From: CAVSWN01 sp046728115
Lineage (GTDB): Bacteria > Acidobacteriota > Vicinamibacteria > Vicinamibacterales > CAVVIG01
Direction: 5' to 3'
DNA length: 19,025 nt
Assembly (NCBI GenBank): GCA_046728115.1
Contig: JBKPDW010000438.1
Coordinates: 1-19,025 of the forward strand
This document shows positions 7,002 to 15,740 of this stretch, piece after piece. The translations under genes were made by a program, and so were the position numbers. Position 1 is the first letter of the stretch, and every line of letters begins with the position of its first letter. Below the pieces are notes generated by a model. That model worked only from the letters and a program-made list of their open reading frames with translations, did not search any database and was not told the DNA's origin.

Positions 7002-8009
7002 TCAGTTCGTCGCGATGATCACCGGCGAGTGCGTCCGACGCGTGTCGTACGCGTCGACGCGGCCGAAGCCGGCGCCGCGCAGCCAGCTCTCGTACTCGCT
7101 GAACGTGTACGTGTCTCCGTCGGAGTGCAGGAACATGTTGATGGCGAACATCACCGGGAAAGGCGGTCCGGTGCGTTCCTCGTTTGGCAGCATGTCTCCG
7201 ATGATCAAGCGGCCGCCCGGCTTCAACGCGCGGCGGATCCTGGCGAACAACTGGCGGTTCGCATCGGGCGACTCGATGTGGCAGATATTTCCAAGGACGG
7301 CAATGTCGTAGTTCGTGCCGAATTCGTCTTTCCGGTAGTCGCCGGCCTGCATCCGGAACGAATCGGCTACGGCGAACTCCCGGACGATTTTCTGCGCCTC
7401 TTCCAAAACCGGCGCCAGATCGAACGCGGTGATCGCCGCCGTCCGATCGCGCCGGGCGAATGGAATCGTCCACGCACACGAGCCAGCGCCGATGTCCAGA
7501 ACGGTGGCGCTTTTCAGCGTCGAGCCGACGCCGAGGTGCTCCGCGACGGCGTCGGCCGGACCCAGGCTCAATGACATGATCATCCGCACGAGCTTCGGAA
7601 AGAACTCGCCGCCACTCTTCTCATCGTCGACGCTTTTGACCGGGCGTCCGGTCTTCAGCGCCTCGCGCAGCTGACCCCAGTCGTCCCACATCAACCGCGG
7701 ATGCTCGGCGACCATGTCGGCGATCGACGTCTGTCGATCGCGGACTAGGAACGCGTCGGCGTCGGGGGCGAGCGCGTAACGGCCGCCCTGCTTCGTCAGC
7801 AGCTCGAGCGCGACGAGCGAGTCGAGCACCATTCGAGTGCCCCGACGGTCGGTGCCGGCGGCGGCGGCCACTGCGTCGGCCGTGGCGTGTCCGTGCGCGA
7901 TGTGCGTGAAGAAGTCGTAGGCGGCCGCGCTCGACACGATTGCGGCGGGCCAGAGCCCGTGCGAAATCTGCATGATCCGATCGGGTGTCACCGAAGCTGT
8001 GGTCTGCAC
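7002..8009 (-). CDS. SAM-dependent class I methyltransferase (O-methyltransferase type)
   Basis: The 335-aa product has an N-terminal winged-helix dimerisation domain (about residues 10-95; ISHGLWPAAIVSSAAAYDFF and RGTRMVLDSLVALELL). A Rossmann SAM-binding domain follows: motif I VLDIGAGSC at 170-178, an acidic ribose contact D197 in AFDLAP, D224 in GDYR, and KPGG at 263-266. This order fits the CrtF/hydroxyneurosporene or acetylserotonin O-methyltransferase-like group, which methylates small-molecule hydroxyls; the substrate is unknown. Motif I ends in Cys instead of the usual Gly. I choose the GTG at 8009 because AAGGAGG lies five bases upstream and family homology begins there. The frame stays open to 8243 but then reads antisense through the tRNA-Ser remnant, and that extension is not protein-like. 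The downstream neighbour is convergent and there is no operon partner. Confidence 0.85.
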   Translation of the reverse strand: MQTTASVTPDRIMQISHGLWPAAIVSSAAAYDFFTHIAHGHATADAVAAAAGTDRRGTRMVLDSLVALELLTKQGGRYALAPDADAFLVRDRQTSIADMVAEHPRLMWDDWGQLREALKTGRPVKSVDDEKSGGEFFPKLVRMIMSLSLGPADAVAEHLGVGSTLKSATVLDIGAGSCAWTIPFARRDRTAAITAFDLAPVLEEAQKIVREFAVADSFRMQAGDYRKDEFGTNYDIAVLGNICHIESPDANRQLFARIRRALKPGGRLIIGDMLPNEERTGPPFPVMFAINMFLHSDGDTYTFSEYESWLRGAGFGRVDAYDTRRTHSPVIIATN

Positions 8010-8191
8010 GTCAACCTCCTTGGACGCAAGGATCTTCTTTTTAGCGCGCTGGGTCGCGGAGATCAAGAGAGGGGCTGCCAGGATGCCGCAGTCGGCCAGC
8101 GCCACACGCGATCGTGCGGGCCGTTTCCGACACGGCCGATGAAGCCGTAACGCGACGTATGAGGCTCGGCTTCCGAATAGAAAGGCCTTAC

Positions 8192-8237
8192 GGAGGGATG
8201 GCCGAGTGGTCGATGGCGGTGGTCTTGGCCATAATTC
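8192..8237 (+). pseudogene. Truncated tRNA-Ser(TGA) copy
   Basis: Bases 8192-8227 are identical to the first 36 nt of the intact tRNA-Ser at 10491 (5' acceptor strand, D arm, 5' anticodon stem and the first four loop bases CTTG). The next ten bases, GCCATAATTC, are identical to the 3' end and flank of the intact gene (10577-10586). Relative to the intact copy, exactly 50 nt (10527-10576) are missing. Upstream, TTCCGAATA is shared at the same distance (21 bp) from both copies, with weaker similarity around it. The promoter region is therefore also duplicated. It cannot form a tRNA. Confidence 0.85.
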
Positions 8238-8606
8238 CCACATTTTGAAGCCTTCTTGAGTTCGAGCTGATAACCGATCGCGCCTTCGCCTTCACGGTTA
8301 CTGGAAATCTCGGCGTGTTTTTCGCGCGTGCCTGACACTGCCCGCCACACTCGACTGCACTCGCGGCCAGTGATGCCCCACTCACGGAAGACATTGCATC
8401 GCCAGCATGTCGCTGTAAAGTGGCCACACATTGAGAGATAGCGGTGCGGGGCATGCCACTCTCGCCGGACACCGCTGGTCGCTTATCAGAATCCCAAGCT
8501 TCGCACTCCTGCGTTTCCCGGTAGTCGACACTCGCCATGACACTGCGCGTGACGTTCGGGCGAGGAGACATCGCGCGATGACGAGGATCCGACGCAGCAG
8601 GAGAAC
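8238..8606. other. 369-bp stretch without a supported gene
   Basis: Composition is less GC-rich than the surroundings. The hexamers TTGCAT (8394-8399) and TAAAGT (8416-8421), 16 bp apart, could form a plus-strand promoter. A minus-strand frame from about 8333 to 8240 reads somewhat protein-like but has no start or recognisable motif. The 9-mer TGACACTGC occurs at 8333 and 8538 (and again at 8855). I cannot support a gene. Confidence 0.35.
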
Positions 8607-8873
8607 ATGGAGCGGCCGTCGGACATCCAGGGCCTGATCGAGGCTGCCGATGGAGTGGGGAACTACGAACCAGAGGTTCTCGCGCAGGAGAAAATCACCA
8701 TCCAGAAACGTACCCGAATCAAACTGCGCGATTTGAAGAAGAACGCCCCAGGTCACTGCGACTGCACTCCGGCGACGCCTCGCCCGCCGCTTCAGCGATA
8801 CAATGGCAAGCGGGCAACGACTGCCTCGCGTCACAGCCGCGGTAACATGTGGAGTGACACTGCGTTCGGCTGA
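8607..8873 (+). CDS. Possible small hypothetical protein, C-terminus doubtful
   Basis: An 88-codon frame starts at an ATG with AGGAG only three bases upstream. The first 46 or so codons (DIQGLIEAADGVGNYEPEVL...) have high third-position GC and a sensible hydrophilic helical composition. After about codon 50 (CDCTPATPRPPLQRYN) the sequence looks non-coding. It may be the surviving start of a decayed gene. I recognise no family. Confidence 0.25.
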   Translation: MERPSDIQGLIEAADGVGNYEPEVLAQEKITIQKRTRIKLRDLKKNAPGHCDCTPATPRPPLQRYNGKRATTASRHSRGNMWSDTAFG

Positions 8874-9100
8874 AGGCCGCTGGCCCAAAGGGAGATCGCA
8901 CGATTCCGCCCGAAGACGAGGGCTGCGTAGCGAGCGTTCCGATCGAAAATCGCGAACGCTCAGATTACGCGAATCCCGGCGAGATTTTCACGCTCGGAGG
9001 GATCGCCGCCGCCGTCACTTACACGCTCGTGATCCGCCTGACGAGCTCGACGCCGACCGCCAACCCGATTGGGCTCGACAACATCGTCCGCGTGCGTTGA
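8858..9100 (+). pseudogene. C-terminal fragment of an unknown protein
   Basis: An 80-codon open stretch follows a TGA at 8855-8857 and has no start codon in a usable position. It reads GEIFTLGGIAAAVTYTLVIR and ends PIGLDNIVRVR before a TGA at 9098-9100. The LDNIVV-type ending is common at the end of beta-sandwich domains of exported proteins, where a ligand-binding or anchor domain closes. The 5' part of the gene is absent, so this looks like a remnant. Family assignment is inference. Confidence 0.35.
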
Positions 9101-9110
9101 CCGTCCTGAC

Positions 9111-9135
9111 GTGCGCTGTGATCTGTTGAGCGCAC
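9111..9135 (+). terminator. Inverted repeat after the C-terminal fragment
   Basis: GTGCGCT (9111-9117) and AGCGCAC (9129-9135) form a perfect 7-bp stem with an 11-nt loop, 10 bp after the stop of the upstream gene remnant. There is no T-run, so termination is only a possibility. Confidence 0.3.
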
Positions 9136-9226
9136 CGCCCTTGTGGATTTCGGGGATGCCGTGGCAGGATGCGGGAGCTTGCCAGAGCCGCGGCAGCTGA
9201 CACGGGATTGCGGCCACGAGAAGAGG

Positions 9227-9823
9227 ATGACTCGCATGCGCCAGGCTCTTGCTGTCGTCATCGTGATCCACGCGTTGTCCGGTGCTGTGTACGCGCAGAC
9301 GTCCGACGGCGGATTCGACAAATTGCTGTCGCCGTCGCTGGCGGCAACGGCGAAGGCGATGCACGCGACCATCCGGCGCGACCTCGCCGAGGCGGCCGAA
9401 GCGATGCCGGCCGAGGACTTCGCCTTCAAGCCTACGCCGGAGATCCGCAGCTTCGGGCAGCTCGTAGGCCATGTGATCAACGCGAACTTTTTCTTCTGCT
9501 CGCAGGCGAAGGGGGCCGCGATGCCGGCGACGACAAATTTCGAGCGCGTGGCGGAGAAGGCGGCGCTGATCAAAGGACTGACCGACGCGCTTGCCTACTG
9601 CGATGCGGTCTATGAATCGACGACCGACGCCGATTTCAATCAGGCTGTGACATTGAACGGCTTCCCAGGCATGAACCCGAAGACCGCGACGACCCGCGGC
9701 ACGGTGCTGATGTTCAACACGACGCACAACAACGAGCACTACGGCAATATTGTCGTGTACCTGCGGCTCAAGGGGAAGGTTCCGCCGTCGACTGCTCGCG
9801 CGCAGACGCCGAAGAGACAGTAA
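9227..9823 (+). CDS. Exported DinB-like protein
   Basis: The 198-aa product starts with a Sec signal peptide (residues 1-23, ending AVYA before Q24), so it acts in the periplasm or outside. The mature part is a DinB-like four-helix bundle with the three family histidines: H82 in FGQLVGHVINANFFFCS, and H167 and H171 in THNNEHYGNIVVYLRLKG. Exported DinB proteins of this shape are frequent in Acidobacteriota, and their reaction is unknown. The ATG at 9227 directly follows GAGAAGAGG. A second ATG at 9236 has better spacing to the same site and is an alternative start that leaves the signal peptide intact. The frame is open upstream to 9143, but that extension is not signal-like. It shares only the fold with the cytosolic DinB-like protein encoded at 5634-6149. 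Confidence 0.82.
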   Translation: MTRMRQALAVVIVIHALSGAVYAQTSDGGFDKLLSPSLAATAKAMHATIRRDLAEAAEAMPAEDFAFKPTPEIRSFGQLVGHVINANFFFCSQAKGAAMPATTNFERVAEKAALIKGLTDALAYCDAVYESTTDADFNQAVTLNGFPGMNPKTATTRGTVLMFNTTHNNEHYGNIVVYLRLKGKVPPSTARAQTPKRQ

Positions 9824-9881
9824 CGGCCAGAGAGCGGTCGACAATTTGCGGCACGCCTCGTCCTCGGAGAGGTGTCGTCGA

Positions 9882-10076
9882 ATGTTGCTCTCGACCGCAA
9901 GCAGGGTTGGACCGTATGAGATCATCGGGCTGTTGGGCCGCCGCGGAATGCGGAATTCGCGGACCGTCCGTCCCGAGTGCGCGGGGCTCTCGCCGTCTAT
10001 CTCCTACCTCGAAGGCGGGTTCGTAGCGCCTGACGTTGCGACAATCGCACAGCCGGCCACGGATACCGCGGTGTGA
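9882..10076 (+). pseudogene. N-terminal stub of a Ser/Thr protein kinase gene
   Basis: The frame opens MLLSTASRVGPYEIIGLLG, which matches the invariant start of Hanks-type bacterial Ser/Thr kinases (RLGPYEIxxLLGxGGMGEVY). After the first glycine of the P-loop it changes to RRGMRNSRTVRPE and loses all similarity. The remaining 40 or so codons have no kinase features and stop at 10074-10076, one base before the next gene. A GGAGAGG ribosome binding site precedes the ATG, so the true 5' end of a kinase gene is preserved while the catalytic domain is gone. Confidence 0.6.
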
Positions 10077-10077
10077 A

Positions 10078-10428
10078 ATGACGATCATGCGAAACCGATT
10101 TCTCGTCTCCATTCTGGCGCTCGCTGTGGTTGGCCCAGTACTCGCGCAAGCTGACGAGGCGCTTGCCCGACAGCGCGCGAAGATCGACGCGCTCGACGCT
10201 CGCATTGTCGCGCTGCTGAACGAACGCGCCCGGGTCGTCCGGGAGGTCGGCCGCATCAAGCAGCAGGCCGGTCTTGCGATTGCCGATCCAAAGCGCGCCG
10301 AGGAAGTACTGCAGCGGATAGCGTCGAAAAATCGCGGCCCGCTGCCGAATGAGAATCTGCGCCGGATCTACGAGCGGATCATCGCGGAGATGACGGCCTT
10401 CGAAGCGTCAGGCATCTTGTCGAAGTGA
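10078..10428 (+). CDS. Exported chorismate mutase, AroQ class
   Basis: The 116-aa product has a signal peptide (about 1-24, MRNRFLVSILALAVVGPVLAQA) followed by an all-helical AroQ domain that converts chorismate to prephenate. Aligned to the E. coli AroQ domain, the active-site positions are R33 (Arg11), R50 (Arg28), K61 (Lys39), D70 (Asp48) and R73 (Arg51). The Glu52 position is Ala74. Helix 3, RRIYERIIAEMTAFE, closes the fold. Aromatic biosynthesis is cytosolic, so a signal peptide makes this a periplasmic or secreted enzyme of the kind called *AroQ in some Gram-negative bacteria and mycobacteria. No prephenate-using gene is nearby. The start could be the ATG at 10078 or at 10087; neither has a strong ribosome binding site. 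Confidence 0.82.
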   Translation: MTIMRNRFLVSILALAVVGPVLAQADEALARQRAKIDALDARIVALLNERARVVREVGRIKQQAGLAIADPKRAEEVLQRIASKNRGPLPNENLRRIYERIIAEMTAFEASGILSK

Positions 10429-10476
10429 TGATTCGGTGGCGTCCAGCGTCTGCGGGTTGCCGTCTCGAATTCCGAA

Positions 10477-10482
10477 TAAAAT
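10477..10482 (+). promoter_or_regulatory. -10 box of the tRNA-Ser promoter
   Basis: TAAAAT lies 8 bp before the first base of the tRNA, the distance expected for a tRNA promoter with a short 5' leader. The -35 region (around GGTTGCC) is weak. The equivalent position at the truncated copy reads TAGAAA, a degraded form. Confidence 0.4.
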
Positions 10483-10490
10483 GCAGCTTT

Positions 10491-10580
10491 GGAGGGATGG
10501 CCGAGTGGTCGATGGCGGTGGTCTTGAAAACCACTGAACGGGAAACCGTTCCGGGGGTTCGAATCCCTCTCCCTCCGCCA
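10491..10580 (+). tRNA. tRNA-Ser (anticodon TGA)
   Basis: The acceptor stem is GGAGGGA/TCCCTCC, with discriminator G and an encoded CCA (10578-10580). The anticodon stem-loop GTGGT-CTTGAAA-ACCAC gives anticodon TGA, which reads serine UCA and related codons. A long variable arm (GAACGG-GAAA-CCGTTC) marks a class II tRNA. The T arm GGGGG-TTCGAAT-CCCTC is intact. The length is 90 nt including CCA. Confidence 0.97.
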
Positions 10581-10592
10581 TAATTCTGCGAG

Positions 10593-12245
10593 ATGCGCGC
10601 GTCATTGCGTTGGACCACATTCGTCGTTGCCCTGTTGTTAGCATCGCGCCTTGCGTATAACCAGGAGCACCAGCACGGAGCAGCGCGTGGTGAAAAAGTC
10701 GGAACGGTGGCGTTCGCGACCTCGTGCAAACCCGCCGCGCGGCCGGTGTTGAATCGCGCCGTCGCGCTGCTCCACTCGTTCGAGTTCGGCCGCTCGATCG
10801 ATGCGTTCAACGCGGTGCTTGCTGTTGACAAGTCGTGCGCCATGGCCGAATGGGGCATCGCGCTCAGCCAGTGGGGCAACCCATTCGCTCCGGGGATCAA
10901 ATCCAACGCGCAGGTGCAGGCGGGACTTGAGGCGATTCGTCGCGCGCGTGCTCTGGGCGCCGCGACCGATCGCGAACGCGGGTTCATCGACGCCGCTGCG
11001 AAGCTGTACGAGGACGCGGGGCGCGTGCCGCAGCCTGCTCGTGTCAATGCGTACCGCGACGCGATGGGGACGCTGGCAGCAAGATATCCCGACGATGACG
11101 AAGCCGCCATCTTCCACGCGCTTGCTATTGCCATCGCGGCAGATCCGGCTGACAAATCGTACGCCGAGCAGTTGAAAGCGGGCGAGATTCTCGAGAGCCG
11201 CTTTGCCAAACGCCACGACCATCCCGGGCTGGCGCACTACATCATTCACGCGTACGATGTCCCGCCGCTTGCCGACCGCGCGCTGGAAGCCGCGCGCCAG
11301 TACGCGACGATTGCTCCATCAGCGCCGCACGCGCTGCACATGCCGTCGCACACCTTCACGCGGGCGGGATTCTGGCAGGAGTCGATCGATACGAACATCA
11401 AGTCGGCTGCGTCGGCGCGACGCGACGGAGCCGTTGGAGAAGAGCTCCACGCCAGCGACTACGAGGTGTACGCGTATCTGCAGACCGGGCAGGACCGCGC
11501 CGCGCGCCGTATCGTCGACGCGTTGCCCGAAATGGTTCGCCGGTATAACCCGAATGTCATCACAGGCGCGGCGCCGCCGGCAGCGGCATACTTCGCGATC
11601 GCAGCGATCCCCGCGCGTTATGCCCTCGAGCGCGGCGCGTGGAGCAACGCCGTGTCACTCGATCCCCGTGCGACCAACTTTCCTTACACAGAGGCGATGA
11701 CGCATTTCGCCAGGGCTCTCGGCGCTGGCCGCGTCGGACAGCCCGAAGTCGTCCGTGCGTCGGTGGAGGCGCTGCTGCGCATTCGCGATCGATTGACGGC
11801 CGCGGGCGAAGCCTATTGGGCCGAACAAGTGGACATTCAGCGGCGCGGCGCGACAGCGTGGCTTGCGTTCGCAGAGGGGCGAAAGACCGACGCGCTCGCC
11901 GAGATGCGAACCGCCGCCGACCGCGAGGATGCTACGGAAAAAAGCGCGGTCACGCCCGGCCCGCTCGCGCCAGCCCGCGAGATGCTGGGCGAAATGTTGC
12001 TGGAAACTGGCTCGCCGGCCGCCGCGCTCGAGGAATTCGAGGCGACGGTGCGCAGAGAACCGAACAGGTTCCGCGCCGTTGCCGGCGCTGCGCGTGCCGC
12101 CGCGGCAGCTGGCAATCGTCGGGCGGCAGCCAGCCACTACGCCCGCTTGCTCGCGATCTGCGCGCGGGCCGATCGGCCGGGACGTACGGAGCTGATGGAG
12201 GGGCGCCGGGTCACAGCCCGTGGCTCAGCGCCGCGCGATTACTGA
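10593..12245 (+). CDS. Exported tetratricopeptide-repeat protein
   Basis: This 550-aa protein has a Sec signal peptide (about 1-23). Helical repeats run through most of its length, for example VALLHSFEFGRSIDAFNAVL (58-77) with CAMAEWGIALSQWGNPFAP, and a C-terminal TPR around residues 460-530 (AREMLGEMLLETGSPAAALEE). Two His-rich signatures, HDHPGLAHYIIHAYD (208-222) and HALHMPSHTF (246-255), are diagnostic of a conserved uncharacterised TPR family common in Acidobacteriota and Bacteroidota. They may bind metal, which is inference. The ATG at 10593 lies only 12 nt after the tRNA CCA and has a poor ribosome binding site (GCGAG). Unless a promoter sits inside the tRNA, the mRNA must be released from a tRNA co-transcript. 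A hairpin follows the stop. Confidence 0.83.
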   Translation: MRASLRWTTFVVALLLASRLAYNQEHQHGAARGEKVGTVAFATSCKPAARPVLNRAVALLHSFEFGRSIDAFNAVLAVDKSCAMAEWGIALSQWGNPFAPGIKSNAQVQAGLEAIRRARALGAATDRERGFIDAAAKLYEDAGRVPQPARVNAYRDAMGTLAARYPDDDEAAIFHALAIAIAADPADKSYAEQLKAGEILESRFAKRHDHPGLAHYIIHAYDVPPLADRALEAARQYATIAPSAPHALHMPSHTFTRAGFWQESIDTNIKSAASARRDGAVGEELHASDYEVYAYLQTGQDRAARRIVDALPEMVRRYNPNVITGAAPPAAAYFAIAAIPARYALERGAWSNAVSLDPRATNFPYTEAMTHFARALGAGRVGQPEVVRASVEALLRIRDRLTAAGEAYWAEQVDIQRRGATAWLAFAEGRKTDALAEMRTAADREDATEKSAVTPGPLAPAREMLGEMLLETGSPAAALEEFEATVRREPNRFRAVAGAARAAAAAGNRRAAASHYARLLAICARADRPGRTELMEGRRVTARGSAPRDY

Positions 12246-12268
12246 AGCCAGTCGATAATGACCGCAGC

Positions 12269-12296
12269 CCGAGCACGTCGTCGAGCGCGTGTTCGG
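12269..12296 (+). terminator. Hairpin after the TPR gene
   Basis: CCGAGCACG (12269-12277) pairs with CGTGTTCGG (12288-12296) over 9 bp with one G-U, around a 10-nt loop. TTTC follows. It starts 24 bp after the stop codon. The short T-tract makes it a moderate intrinsic terminator candidate. Confidence 0.4.
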
Positions 12297-12302
12297 TTTC
12301 GG

Positions 12303-12332
12303 TTGCTCGAAGTCAACGGTCGCAACGATAAT
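12303..12332 (+). promoter_or_regulatory. Candidate sigma-70 promoter for the NTF2-like gene
   Basis: TTGCTC (12303-12308) and GATAAT (12327-12332) are separated by 18 bp. They lie just after the upstream hairpin and 28 bp before the ATG, leaving room for a leader that contains the AGAGGAGGAA ribosome binding site. Confidence 0.4.
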
Positions 12333-12360
12333 CCCGCGACGCGCAAGAGGAGGAAGACCA

Positions 12361-13281
12361 ATGCGCACGAAACTCGCGCTCGTGATCGCGTGTGCTGCTC
12401 TCGTTGTCACGCCCGCGCCAGCGGCATCCACTCAAAGCACGCCACCCGATCGGACTGCGGACACGGCAGCGATTCGCAAGCAGATCGAGGACATCTGTCA
12501 GGCGTTCGTCGACAAGGATCGGCGGAAGCTGACCGAGACGCACGGCAAGGACTGGCGCGGGTTCACGCCGTGGTCGGACCATGTGATTCGCGGGCTCGAC
12601 GGGTACATGAACGAGGCGACGTTCGAGCCGGGGACGCCGAAGGGTCAGGGAATGGTCGGTTATCGCCTGTCGGACTTCGACGTCGTGTTCTACGGCGACA
12701 CCGCGGTAGCGTCGTTCGTTCTGGATTCCGCCGTCGTGTACGGCACGGAGAGACGCGCGCAGAAGCTCACGATCCTCGACATGTTCCACAAAGGGCCGTC
12801 CGGTTGGATTCAGGTCGCGTCGAATACGTCGCTGCATCCCGAGGAAATGAGCCGACAGACCTCCAGTCTTAGACAGCTGGGCGATGGCGAGCGCAAAGCG
12901 CTGCTCACGGCCCGTGAGGCGGTGTGGCGCGCCTGGTTCGCCGGCGACACGGACGGCCTCACGAAGCTCGTGCCGCCCGAGCTGATCACGATCGATCCGG
13001 GCAGCGACGCTTTCGGCACGCGCGCATCGAATCTCGAGAAGTCGCGCGGATTCGCCGCGTCGGGCGCGAAGCTCACGCGGCTGGTGTTCCCGCGCACCGA
13101 GGTCCAGGCCTACGGCAGCACGGCCGTTCTCTACACGACTTACGAGATGGATCTGCTCGCCGGAGGACGAACGAACACCGAGCGTGGTGTCGCCACCGAA
13201 GTGTTCGTCAATCAGAACGGGCGGTGGCTAAACACGGGCTGGCAGCTGGCGCCGCTTCCGGCCGCGCCCAAGGCACCATAG
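12361..13281 (+). CDS. Exported protein with two NTF2-like (SnoaL/DUF4440) domains
   Basis: The 306-aa product has a Sec signal peptide (about 1-22, ending PAPAAS). Two tandem NTF2-like cone-shaped domains follow. Domain 1, about 36-158, runs from AIRKQIEDICQAFVDKDRRKL to TILDMFHKGPSGWIQVASN. Domain 2, about 177-298, runs from ARÉ-like helix EAVWRAWFAGDTDGLTKL to EVFVNQNGRWLNTGWQLAP. Both keep the helix, then curved-sheet order and the W near the end that characterises DUF4440. Such domains bind small ligands or act as isomerases or dehydratases; no catalytic residues stand out here. The ATG at 12361 is preceded by AGAGGAGGAA, an excellent ribosome binding site. A candidate promoter and an upstream hairpin suggest it is transcribed separately from the TPR gene. 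Confidence 0.8.
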   Translation: MRTKLALVIACAALVVTPAPAASTQSTPPDRTADTAAIRKQIEDICQAFVDKDRRKLTETHGKDWRGFTPWSDHVIRGLDGYMNEATFEPGTPKGQGMVGYRLSDFDVVFYGDTAVASFVLDSAVVYGTERRAQKLTILDMFHKGPSGWIQVASNTSLHPEEMSRQTSSLRQLGDGERKALLTAREAVWRAWFAGDTDGLTKLVPPELITIDPGSDAFGTRASNLEKSRGFAASGAKLTRLVFPRTEVQAYGSTAVLYTTYEMDLLAGGRTNTERGVATEVFVNQNGRWLNTGWQLAPLPAAPKAP

Positions 13282-13288
13282 CGCGATC

Positions 13289-13307
13289 TCGGCTGACCAG
13301 CAGCCGA
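13289..13307 (+). terminator. Hairpin between convergent genes
   Basis: TCGGCTG (13289-13295) and CAGCCGA (13301-13307) form a perfect 7-bp stem with a 5-nt loop, 7 bp after the NTF2-like stop codon. The sequence after it (TTCAAATTT) is T-rich without a clean run. It could end transcription from the plus strand before the convergent regulator gene. Confidence 0.45.
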
Positions 13308-13546
13308 TTCAAATTTCGGCCGTGCTCCGACCGGACCGTGAAAGCCTTACACGATAGGCCGTCCACGATGCACCTGCCTGTCATCGAACCGATCGTTGGC
13401 GCAGTTGGTGGAGACCGAGAAGACGGGTCCTTCGTGGCATTGGCGCGACGGTCTGCGCAGCAGTGTCCATCGCGGCGTCGCTGCTCGCGCGACCGACGGC
13501 GAGGCGTCACGCCGAAGCCACGCATTGGCGGAGGCCGACGTCAGCC

Positions 13547-15427
<1,881 letters not shown>

Positions 15428-15512
15428 GCTCCGTCCTTCTTATACGCGATATCGGTCCCACGTTCCGACTGTTCCAGATGTCGCACAAACGAAGCTCATC
15501 CGGCACCGCGCC

Positions 15513-15551
15513 GCACTATCCGATTGAGTGATCTATCGGTTTGGATAGTGC
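15513..15551. promoter_or_regulatory. 9-bp inverted repeat, probable regulator-binding site
   Basis: GCACTATCC (15513-15521) and GGATAGTGC (15543-15551) are perfect inverted repeats with a 21-bp spacer, so the arm centres are 30 bp apart, close to three helical turns. An inner pair CCGAT (15520-15524) and ATCGG (15535-15539) is nested inside. It lies 85 bp upstream of the FHA activator start and 189 bp upstream of the PhnD-like start. The latter distance fits an upstream activating site for a sigma-54 activator. Confidence 0.5.
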
Positions 15552-15678
15552 TCGCGCCAGCCGATCCGGCCCTGAGCGTGCCGGCGCGCTTCCTCGCACA
15601 CTCCTCCAATCGTCCTTCAAATCAGCAACTTGGCGGGCAGAGCCGGGTCCTGTTTGGCGTCCACTCGAGTCGGTACCG

Positions 15679-15703
15679 AGGTTGCTCAAGGCGTGCGCAA
15701 CCT
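15679..15703. promoter_or_regulatory. 7-bp inverted repeat in front of the PhnD-like gene
   Basis: AGGTTGC (15679-15685) and GCAACCT (15697-15703) are perfect inverted repeats with an 11-bp spacer, giving an 18-bp centre-to-centre distance. The pair ends 37 bp before the ATG. It could be an operator or a leader hairpin. Confidence 0.35.
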
Positions 15704-15740
15704 GACTGTCACCGCACGACTCGGATCTTGAAGAGGATTT

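Noticed and set aside
8010..8243. N-terminal extension of the methyltransferase frame
   Set aside because: It reads antisense through the tRNA remnant, is basic and low in structure, and a perfect ribosome binding site serves the GTG at 8009.
8382..8888. Minus-strand frame of 168 codons
   Set aside because: No ribosome binding site, no family features, and composition typical of random GC-rich translation.
10408..10644. Minus-strand frames across the tRNA-Ser, reading RGIRTPGTVSRSVVFKTTAIDHSA and relatives
   Set aside because: This is the well-known false protein made by translating the antisense of a tRNA-Ser. The same words recur over the truncated copy near 8190-8240.
15538..15581. GG-N10-GC matches to a sigma-54 promoter (15538, 15568)
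   Set aside because: Several such matches are expected by chance in 313 bp of GC-rich DNA, and none carries a good TGGCAC or TTGCA element.
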